Assembly: GCA_900543475.1 (NCBI GenBank) | Contig: UQRU01000081.1 | Location: 1-9,774, forward strand | Reading direction: 5' to 3' | Origin: an uncultured Eubacteriales bacterium | Lineage (GTDB): Bacteria; Bacillota; Clostridia; Christensenellales; CAG-138 | DNA length: 9,774 nt | Shown here: piece after piece, positions 5,006-9,774 of the stretch | Layout of the letters: every line of letters starts with the position of its first letter | How positions within the stretch are numbered: position 1 is the stretch's first letter | Made by a program: the position numbers and the translations under genes | The notes under the pieces: model-generated | The model's input: only the letters and a program-made list of their open reading frames with translations | Database searches by the model: none | What the model was told of the DNA's origin: nothing

Positions 5006-5887
5006 TTATAGATAGCGGGTGGGCCCGTGATCCGGAATGGCCCCGGTCATCAGGCCCGCTTCACTGGGGGTGGCGCCAAATACCTGCTTGAAGGCCCGTA
5101 AAAAGGAGGAATAATCCCCAAAGCCGCAGCGCTTGCCCGCCTCCACCACCGGCACCCCCCCCCGGATCAGGGCGGCGGCCCATAATAGGCGCTTTTGCCG
5201 CACGTATTTGTGGGCGCTGCAACCGGTCTGCTCTTTGAAGCGGTGCATCAGGTAGGATTTGCTGATGTAAAACCGCTCTGCAATGGCGTCCAGGGAAAGG
5301 TCCGCATCCAGGTTTTCGTTGATATAGGAAAGGATCTCCTCGATTTTCGGGTCGCTGCGGAAGGCGTCCGGGTCCAGGTTGGTGGCGTCCCGCAGGGCGA
5401 TGCGGTTGACCGCCACCATGAATTGCAAAAAGCCGGACCGAGCCCATAGGTCGCTGCCGAATTCCCGGCTGATCAGGGCGTCCTCCACCGCGCCCAACAG
5501 GCCCCGGATCTGGGGGCGGGCGGCGGCCTCCAGCCGGAGCAGGGCAAACTTGCGGGCCTCCGCCAGGCGGAAGCATTGGAGCAGGTCCGCCTCCGGGGTG
5601 CTATGGGCCTCCAGGTAATCGCTGTTGATCCAAAGGATGATGCGCTCATAGGGCTCGCTGGGATCGATGCTGGGCCAATGGATCTGGCCCCGGGGCACCA
5701 ATAGAACGTCCCAGGGCTGAAGGAAATAGGACTTGCCCTCCACCACATAGGTGACCTTGCCGGAGAGGAATACCACGATCTTATTGAATTCATGATAATG
5801 ATAATGCAGCTCCAGCTCCACCTGATCCCGGATATGGAACAGACGAAAATCCTCGTGGAGATAGCCGCGCTTGGCGATCTCTTCCAT
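5006..5887 (-). CDS. AraC-family transcriptional regulator with N-terminal cupin
   Basis: 293 aa, the usual AraC size. Residues about 18-72 are the cupin sensor domain: HYHYHEFNKIVVFLSG (28-43), then FLQPWDVLLVPRGQIHWP (55-72). The His-rich start suggests a small-molecule or metal pocket. The C-terminal domain (about 180-280) has two helix-turn-helix motifs: DLSLDAIAERFYISKSYLMH (196-215), and VVEAGKRCGFGDYSSFLRAF (247-266) ending in the family signature GATPSE. It binds DNA as a regulator; the effector is unknown. GGAGGTGA, a full match to the anti-Shine-Dalgarno, lies six bases before the ATG. It is first in the operon with the C_GCAxxG gene and trmO, and divergent from the methyltransferase gene, so the shared 331-bp gap is its most likely target. 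Confidence 0.93.
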   Translation of the reverse strand: MEEIAKRGYLHEDFRLFHIRDQVELELHYHYHEFNKIVVFLSGKVTYVVEGKSYFLQPWDVLLVPRGQIHWPSIDPSEPYERIILWINSDYLEAHSTPEADLLQCFRLAEARKFALLRLEAAARPQIRGLLGAVEDALISREFGSDLWARSGFLQFMVAVNRIALRDATNLDPDAFRSDPKIEEILSYINENLDADLSLDAIAERFYISKSYLMHRFKEQTGCSAHKYVRQKRLLWAAALIRGGVPVVEAGKRCGFGDYSSFLRAFKQVFGATPSEAGLMTGAIPDHGPTRYL

Positions 5888-5950
5888 AGACCATCACCTC
5901 CCAGGGGCCTTCCAGGGCCAATTTAGAACATTCCAACCCATTCTATAGTA

Positions 5951-5979
5951 AGGATACCCCATTTTGATTCGCTGCACAA
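5951..5979 (-). promoter_or_regulatory. Candidate promoter of the araC-type operon
   Basis: On the minus strand: TTGTGC (5979-5974), a 17-bp spacer, TATCCT (5956-5951). Start near 5944, leader about 57 nt. A nearby TATAGAAT is an alternative -10 but lacks a good -35. The -35 box lies only 15 bp from the -35 of the divergent promoter, so one bound protein could affect both. Confidence 0.4.
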
Positions 5980-5993
5980 GGCATATTCCCGCC

Positions 5994-6022
5994 TTGACAG
6001 GGCCGGGGGCTTCGCCTATCAT
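5994..6022 (+). promoter_or_regulatory. Strong sigma-A-type promoter upstream of the methyltransferase
   Basis: Perfect TTGACA (5994-5999), 17-bp spacer, TATCAT (6017-6022). Transcription would begin near 6029, leaving an unusually long leader of about 190 nt before the ATG at 6219, compared with about 35-40 nt for the other plus-strand genes here. Confidence 0.75.
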
Positions 6023-6028
6023 AAAAGT

Positions 6029-6218
6029 ACAAACATAGTATGGAAAGGTGGCGCCTTTTTGGAGTCGGTTCGGTAAAGCGGATGGTTGCATAGGCTGGAG
6101 GCATCCGGCCTGTTCCCGCCTGCCTTGCCGCAGACCCAAAGGGCGTTTTTTTGTTGCCCGGGGCTGCCATGGGGGGCATGGGCGGGCCCCTTTTGGATGA
6201 GAAAGGATCGTATATATA
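6029..6218 (+). promoter_or_regulatory. Long structured leader of the methyltransferase gene, possible cis-regulatory RNA
   Basis: About 190 nt without a credible gene. It holds a hairpin aggctgg-aggcat-ccggcct (6092-6111, one G-U) and a seven-T run at 6146-6152 directly after aaagggcg, whose ggcg can pair back to cgcc at 6117-6120. A GC-rich foldable stretch follows at 6156-6190, ending in gggccccttttgg. The hairpin/T-run combination could act as an attenuator. I could not match it to a known riboswitch class, and the T-run hairpin is weak. Confidence 0.35.
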
Positions 6219-6935
6219 ATGATAATTTACGGAGAAAACGGAGACTTTACCCAGGAATTTTTACGGGAAAACAGCATGGGCCCCAACCCCCTGCGGATGC
6301 TGGAAGAACTTTTGACGCAGCAACCAATATCCCCGGGGGCGCGGGTGCTGGATCTGGGCTGCGGCAGGGGGATCACCTCCATGTACCTGGCCAAGGTGTG
6401 TAAGGCCCGGGTATTTGCGTTGGACCTTTGGATCCAGGCGGCGGAAAATTACCAGCGGTTTTTGGCGGCGGGGCTGGGGGACGCCATCGTGCCCCTCCAC
6501 GGGGACGCCAACGCCCTGCCCTTTGCCCAAGAATATTTCGATACCCTGGTCTGCGTGGACGCCTACCATTATTTTGGCCGGACGCCGGGGGTCATGGATG
6601 AAAAGATCGCGCCCTTTGTAAAGCCCGGCGGCCATATCCTATTGGCCATACCCGGGATGGTGCGGGATATTCATGGGGATATCCCGGCCGCCATGCTGCG
6701 TTCCTGGAGCCCGGAGGATCTGGATACCATCCACGACGCCCAGTGGTGGGGCCGGCTGCTGGCCGGGGAACACCGGGTGAAGGTGGAACGGATCTGGCCT
6801 ATGGCTTGCTACGAGCAGGCCTGGGCGGAATGGCTGGCCTGCGACAACCCCTATGCCATTGGGGACCGGGCGGCCATGGAAGCGGGGGCCAGCCAATACA
6901 TGAACCTATTGGGCATCGTCCTCAAGCGCATATGA
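6219..6935 (+). CDS. Class I SAM-dependent methyltransferase
   Basis: The 238-aa product has a Rossmann methyltransferase fold. Motif I is VLDLGCGRG (43-51). The acidic end of beta-2 is in FALDLW (Asp69), GDAN lies at 95-98, LVCVDAYHYF (110-119) is motif II/IV-like, and VKPGGHILLAIPG (134-146) is motif III. The GPNPLRMLEELL start (21-32) and the C-terminal ECDN-like segment (LACDNPYAIGDR, 206-217) are typical of a Firmicutes methyltransferase group of unknown substrate, often loosely labelled cyclopropane-fatty-acyl synthase-like or UbiE-like. AAAGGA (6202-6207) lies 11 bases before the ATG. It is cytosolic, with no membrane segments. It has its own strong promoter with a long leader, and two hairpins separate it from the following NlpC/P60 gene. 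The methyl acceptor cannot be told from sequence. Confidence 0.87.
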   Translation: MIIYGENGDFTQEFLRENSMGPNPLRMLEELLTQQPISPGARVLDLGCGRGITSMYLAKVCKARVFALDLWIQAAENYQRFLAAGLGDAIVPLHGDANALPFAQEYFDTLVCVDAYHYFGRTPGVMDEKIAPFVKPGGHILLAIPGMVRDIHGDIPAAMLRSWSPEDLDTIHDAQWWGRLLAGEHRVKVERIWPMACYEQAWAEWLACDNPYAIGDRAAMEAGASQYMNLLGIVLKRI

Positions 6936-6936
6936 T

Positions 6937-6953
6937 CCGTCCCAAAGGGACGG
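6937..6953 (+). terminator. Hairpin just after the methyltransferase stop
   Basis: ccgtccc (6937-6943), loop AAA, gggacgg (6947-6953), starting one base after the TGA. No T-run follows, so it may stabilise or pause rather than terminate transcription. Confidence 0.4.
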
Positions 6954-6966
6954 GATACTAAACCGG

Positions 6967-6988
6967 CCCCATCCTGCATAGGATGGGG
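6967..6988 (+). terminator. Second hairpin between methyltransferase and NlpC/P60 genes
   Basis: ccccatcct (6967-6975), loop GCAT, aggatgggg (6980-6988): a perfect 9-bp stem. No T-tract follows. Together with the hairpin at 6937-6953 it separates the two genes. I found no clear promoter after it, so partial read-through into the NlpC/P60 gene is likely. Confidence 0.4.
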
Positions 6989-7048
6989 AGAGAGGGCGGC
7001 GGAACCATTCGTTCCCCGCCCCGTTTTTATGGAAAAGGATGTGAAAGC

Positions 7049-7837
7049 GTGTCCCTACAGATCATTGCGCCCTATGCGCCCTTGTATTGTAAACCCTGCC
7101 CTGAAGCGGAACGGGATGACGAGATCTGGTTCGGCCAGGGGGTGGAGGTGCTGGAAGAGCTGGAGGATGGCTGGCTGCGGGTACGGACGTGTTATGGATA
7201 TGAAAGCTATCTGGAAGCCCGGTATATCGGGGAGGAGCCCCAGGGGGAACCCTGGATGGTGCTGTCCCCCTGGGCGGACGTGCTGGCAGCCCCCAAGCAT
7301 CAGGCCCAGATCCTGTTGACCCTGCCCCGGGGCAGCCGGGTACGGGCCTGGGGGGAAGCCAAGGGCTGGGCCCGGGTGGCTCTGCCCGGGGCGGGGGCAG
7401 GCTATATCAAGCAGGTCCATCTCGGCCCCCTGCCCCAGCCGAAAACCCTGGAGGAAAGCCAGCTGCGGGCCAAACTGGTGGACGGGGCCCTGGCCTATTT
7501 GGATTGCCCCTATCGGTGGGGCGGCCGTACCCCGGCAGGGGTGGATTGCAGCGGCCTGTGCCATACCGCCTACCTGCTCCAGGGGCTTCCCATCTACCGC
7601 AATTCCCGTCTGGCGCCTGGTTATGGGGTCCGGGAGATCCCCCGGGAGGCCTGCCAGGCGGGAGACCTGCTGTATTTTCCAGGGCATATGGCCATGTATC
7701 TGGGAGGCGACCGGTTCGTCCACGCCTCCGCCCGGGCGGGGAAGGTGTGCTGCGGCAGCCTCCGGGACAATGCGGAAGGCTATTGGGCGGATCTTGCAGA
7801 ACGCCTCTTTTGCATCGGCAGCATTTTTCCGTTATAA
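7049..7837 (+). CDS. SH3b-SH3b-NlpC/P60 endopeptidase (YkfC-like gamma-D-glutamyl-diamino acid endopeptidase)
   Basis: 262 aa from a GTG start, chosen because AAAAGGA (7033-7039) lies nine bases upstream; the ATG at 6983 falls inside a hairpin. Residues about 5-60 and 68-127 look like two bacterial SH3 domains (GWLRVRTCYGYESYL; GWARVALPGAGAGYI). The NlpC/P60 domain spans about 137-262. Catalytic Cys167 sits in GVDCSGL, His213 in GHMAMYLGG and His225 in FVHAS; the 12-residue spacing of the histidines fits the Cys-His-His triad. The domain order is that of Bacillus YkfC, which cleaves between D-Glu and diaminopimelate in released muropeptides with a free L-Ala end. There is no signal peptide or lipobox, which favours cytosolic peptide recycling over wall remodelling; the substrate is inference. 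The promoter of the next gene overlaps its stop codon. Confidence 0.9.
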   Translation: MSLQIIAPYAPLYCKPCPEAERDDEIWFGQGVEVLEELEDGWLRVRTCYGYESYLEARYIGEEPQGEPWMVLSPWADVLAAPKHQAQILLTLPRGSRVRAWGEAKGWARVALPGAGAGYIKQVHLGPLPQPKTLEESQLRAKLVDGALAYLDCPYRWGGRTPAGVDCSGLCHTAYLLQGLPIYRNSRLAPGYGVREIPREACQAGDLLYFPGHMAMYLGGDRFVHASARAGKVCCGSLRDNAEGYWADLAERLFCIGSIFPL

Positions 7838-7838
7838 T
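7810..7838 (+). promoter_or_regulatory. Promoter overlapping the NlpC/P60 stop codon
   Basis: TTGCAT (7810-7815), 17-bp spacer, perfect TATAAT (7833-7838). The TAA stop of the NlpC/P60 gene (7835-7837) lies inside the -10 box. Start near 7845, leader about 34 nt to the ATG at 7879. Confidence 0.7.
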
Positions 7839-7878
7839 ATAGGAAAAATCCAGATCCATGGAAAAAGGAGGCGCCACC

Positions 7879-8850
7879 ATGCGAGATATTTCCACCATTC
7901 CGCGTATTTCCCTGGCCCAGCTGCCCACCCCCCTTTACCGGCTGCCCAATATCAGCGCCCGGGTCGGCAAAAACGTATACATCAAACGGGACGATATGAC
8001 CGGCGTAGCCCTGGGCGGCAACAAGGTGCGCAAGCTGGAGTTCCTGCTGGCCCACGCCCTGCAGGAGGGCTGCGACTATGTGCTTACCACCGGCGGCGCC
8101 CAGAGCAACCATGCCATGCTCACCGCCGCCTGCTGCAACCGGTTGGGGCTACACTGCATCCTGGTGCTGAAAAAACGAGGCGTCTGGGAAAAAAAGGGCA
8201 ACCAGCTGCTGGACGACCTGCTGGGGGCGGACGTGCGGTTTGTGGATACGGACGATTACGCGGACGTGTACGCGGAGATGGACCGGATCTGCCAGCAACT
8301 GCTCCAAGACGGGCATAAGCCCTACAGCGTGCCGGTGGGAGGTTCCGTGGCCCTGGGCTCCCTGGGCTACGCCCTGTGCGTCAAGGAATCGGTGGAGCAG
8401 GCCAAAGCCCTGGACGTTCACTTTGACGACATCGTGTGCTGCGCCGGCTCCGGCGGCACCATGGCGGGGGTGCTGTTGGGCTCCATGCTCTATACCCCGG
8501 ATACCCGGGTCACCGGCATCGTCATCGACCCGGACGACTTCGCCACCATCGTTTCCGACCTGGTGAACCAACAGGCCCAGCTCCTGGAAAGCCCCATCCG
8601 CATCCAGCGGGAGGACGTGAACCTGTACGATTGCTACGGGGCGGGCTATGCCATCCCTTCCCCCGAGGGGGAGGCCGCCATCCGCACCATGGCCACCCAG
8701 GAGGGCCTGATCCTGGACCCTGTGTATACGGGCAAAACCTTTGCCGGTTTCCTTCAGCTGTGCGAACAGGGCTATTTCCACGGCCGGGAAAACATCCTCT
8801 TCCTCCACAGCGGCGGCGCAGGCGGCCTGTTTGCCATCGGGGTACAGTGA
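7879..8850 (+). CDS. PLP-dependent D-cysteine desulfhydrase / ACC deaminase family enzyme
   Basis: 323 aa, normal for this fold-type II PLP family. The pyridoxal-phosphate lysine is Lys49 in GVALGGNKVRKLEFL (42-56). The TTGGAQSNH segment (70-78) supplies the conserved Ser/Asn/His next to substrate. AGSGGTMAG (189-197) is the phosphate-binding loop, and HSGGAGGLFA (310-319) is the C-terminal signature. Members split D-cysteine to pyruvate, sulfide and ammonia (DcyD), or open 1-aminocyclopropane-1-carboxylate; a few act on related amino acids. Bacterial anaerobe homologues are usually called D-cysteine desulfhydrase, but sequence alone does not settle the substrate. AAGGAGG (7865-7871) lies seven bases before the ATG at 7879; the ATG at 7858 has no such site. 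Cytosolic. It has its own promoter and sits between two peptidase-type genes. Confidence 0.9.
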   Translation: MRDISTIPRISLAQLPTPLYRLPNISARVGKNVYIKRDDMTGVALGGNKVRKLEFLLAHALQEGCDYVLTTGGAQSNHAMLTAACCNRLGLHCILVLKKRGVWEKKGNQLLDDLLGADVRFVDTDDYADVYAEMDRICQQLLQDGHKPYSVPVGGSVALGSLGYALCVKESVEQAKALDVHFDDIVCCAGSGGTMAGVLLGSMLYTPDTRVTGIVIDPDDFATIVSDLVNQQAQLLESPIRIQREDVNLYDCYGAGYAIPSPEGEAAIRTMATQEGLILDPVYTGKTFAGFLQLCEQGYFHGRENILFLHSGGAGGLFAIGVQ

Positions 8851-8860
8851 CCCCTTGCCT

Positions 8861-8889
8861 TTGACAGGGAGCCGCCTCCATGCTATACT
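8861..8889 (+). promoter_or_regulatory. Near-consensus promoter of the C26 hydrolase gene
   Basis: Perfect TTGACA (8861-8866), 17-bp spacer, TATACT (8884-8889), all within the 70-bp gap after the preceding stop codon. Start near 8896, leader about 25 nt containing AAAAGGAGG (8903-8911). Confidence 0.75.
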
Positions 8890-8920
8890 GGGCCAAAACC
8901 CCAAAAGGAGGCCACCCAGT

Positions 8921-9637
8921 ATGGGCCCCATCATCGGCCTAGTGCCAACGGCCACCCTGTTTACAGGGCCGGACCCCTTCAAGGATCAATACGTATTCGT
9001 CAACAACTACCCCAAACGCATCCAGCAAAACGGCGGCGTGCCCATTGGCCTGGTGTCCGTGGACGGCAACTTGCCCCCCCAAGCCCTGGAGGTGTGCCAG
9101 GGCTTTCTGCTGTGCGGCGGCGGCAAGCTTTGGCCCTACCATATGCAGGTGATCTCCCATGCTATGGCCCGGCATAAGCCCCTGCTGGGCATTTGCCTGG
9201 GAATGCAGGCTATCTGCGCCTGGTATCAGGTACAGGCGGAGGCCCGGCGCCGGGGGTTTGCCGGCGAGGCCGCAGACCTGTTCCAAACCATGAAGGAAGA
9301 ACGCTTCATGTTTAACCTGCCCGTGGAAGGCCATTGGCCCGTGCCCATCACCCGGGACAACACGGAGGAAACCAAACATCCCGTCGCCATCTTCCCCGGC
9401 ACCCTGCTCCATACCCTCTTGGGCCAGGACCAGGTCTGGGGCTCCAGCCTCCATCACTACCGGGTCAACGGTTTGGCCCCCGGCCTTATCCAGTGCGCCG
9501 CCACCCCCGACGGCACCATCGAAGGCGTAGAGGCTGGCCCGGATGTGCTGGGGGTCCAATTCCATCCGGAGGTGGAGGAGAACCTTTGCGCCCTGTTTCG
9601 GCATCTGGTGTGCCGGGCCGGGATGGCTGCCCGGTAA
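8921..9637 (+). CDS. Gamma-glutamyl hydrolase-type class I glutamine amidotransferase (peptidase C26, PuuD-like)
   Basis: The 238-aa product has a class I amidotransferase fold. The nucleophile elbow is LLGICLGMQAI (88-98) with Cys92. The partner His215 and Glu217 are in GVQFHPEVE (211-219), and the oxyanion-side GFLLCGGGKLW lies at 61-71. The family includes PuuD, which hydrolyses gamma-glutamyl-GABA, and other gamma-glutamyl hydrolases; the acceptor is unknown here. AAAAGGAGG lies nine bases before the ATG. An upstream in-frame extension overlaps the previous gene and has no ribosome site. It has its own promoter and follows the NlpC/P60 and D-cysteine desulfhydrase-type genes, which suggests a gamma-glutamyl or D-amino-acid peptide theme. 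Its 3' end leads into a hairpin and a copy of the repeat module. Confidence 0.9.
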   Translation: MGPIIGLVPTATLFTGPDPFKDQYVFVNNYPKRIQQNGGVPIGLVSVDGNLPPQALEVCQGFLLCGGGKLWPYHMQVISHAMARHKPLLGICLGMQAICAWYQVQAEARRRGFAGEAADLFQTMKEERFMFNLPVEGHWPVPITRDNTEETKHPVAIFPGTLLHTLLGQDQVWGSSLHHYRVNGLAPGLIQCAATPDGTIEGVEAGPDVLGVQFHPEVEENLCALFRHLVCRAGMAAR

Positions 9638-9668
9638 GGCGCGGATGCTATTTTGTAAGGCAGATAGA

Positions 9669-9699
9669 GGCGAGCCGCCCGTTTTTCGGGCGGCTCGCC
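9669..9699 (+). terminator. Strong hairpin downstream of the C26 gene
   Basis: ggcgagccgcccg (9669-9681), loop TTTTT, cgggcggctcgcc (9687-9699): a perfect 13-bp stem 31 bp after the stop. No T-run follows the stem; instead gttGGCTGTCGAAAAA begins four bases later. It holds the same position as the hairpins before CTGTCGAAAAA elsewhere but differs in stem sequence. Confidence 0.6.
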
Positions 9700-9702
9700 G
9701 TT

Positions 9703-9774
9703 GGCTGTCGAAAAAGTGGCTTGCGCCACTTTTTCGAGGTTTTCATAGCTCCCTTGCGCCTACGGCGCGGCCAG
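9703..9774 (+). repeat. 72-bp exact copy of the inner repeat element, cut by the window end
   Basis: 9703-9774 is identical base for base to 3483-3554: ggctgtcgaaaaa, the 13-bp hairpin (9708-9737), then the tagctccc arm of the next hairpin. The window stops inside that second hairpin. It lies beyond the 3' end of the C26 gene, as the other copies lie beyond other genes. Confidence 0.9.

Noticed and set aside
6041..6150. A known riboswitch (SAM, ZTP, cobalamin, guanidine, fluoride) before the methyltransferase.
   Set aside because: I compared from memory the consensus cores and found no convincing match, so it is left as an unclassified leader.
8149..8982. Long minus-strand open frame opposite the PLP enzyme.
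   Set aside because: His/Gly/Val-rich with no domain, and it crosses the boundary between two well-supported genes.

Overview
The window looks like a fragment of a gut-type Firmicutes (Clostridia) genome, perhaps a draft or metagenome contig. Two compositionally different parts meet at about position 1035-1050. Positions 1 to about 1040 are AT-richer. They carry the start of a secreted protein with a Lys/Asp/Gly tandem repeat and Lachnospiraceae-style 'YTGL...GWWYVENG' wall-binding repeats, and the C-terminal piece of an acyltransferase-3 membrane protein. From about 1041 to the end the DNA is GC-rich, with strong GGAGG ribosome sites and near-consensus sigma-A promoters. That part resembles high-GC Oscillospirales (Flavonifractor, Dysosmobacter or Evtepia type). 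The taxonomic placement is inference from style and protein family, not from a search.

Layout of the GC-rich part: a DUF362/2x[4Fe-4S] protein (minus strand), read away from a small alarmone (ppGpp) synthetase (plus strand). Next comes a nested inverted-repeat element of about 370 bp in a convergent intergenic region. A minus-strand operon follows, reading AraC-type regulator, C_GCAxxG_C_C redox-type protein, then TrmO tRNA m6t6A methyltransferase. Divergent from it on the plus strand lie a class I SAM methyltransferase, an SH3b-NlpC/P60 endopeptidase, a PLP-dependent D-cysteine desulfhydrase/ACC deaminase-type enzyme and a class I glutamine amidotransferase-like gamma-glutamyl hydrolase (peptidase C26).

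How the genes may work together: the alarmone synthetase and TrmO belong to stress and translation physiology. The NlpC/P60, D-cysteine desulfhydrase-like and C26 genes follow one another in the same direction and could all act on D-amino-acid or gamma-glutamyl compounds, for example in muropeptide recycling. At least the last two have their own promoters, so this is a neighbourhood rather than a strict operon.

The most unusual feature is a repeated 3'-end module: a GC-rich perfect hairpin followed closely by CTGTCGAAAAA. It lies beyond the 3' ends of four genes: DUF362, the alarmone synthetase, trmO and the C26 hydrolase. Two copies face each other to form the nested element at 3404-3769. 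A 72-bp exact copy of its inner part forms the right end of the window. The left composition switch falls exactly on another copy, so that junction is either a recombination scar or an assembly join. I found no tRNA, rRNA, CRISPR array, transposase or clear defence system.
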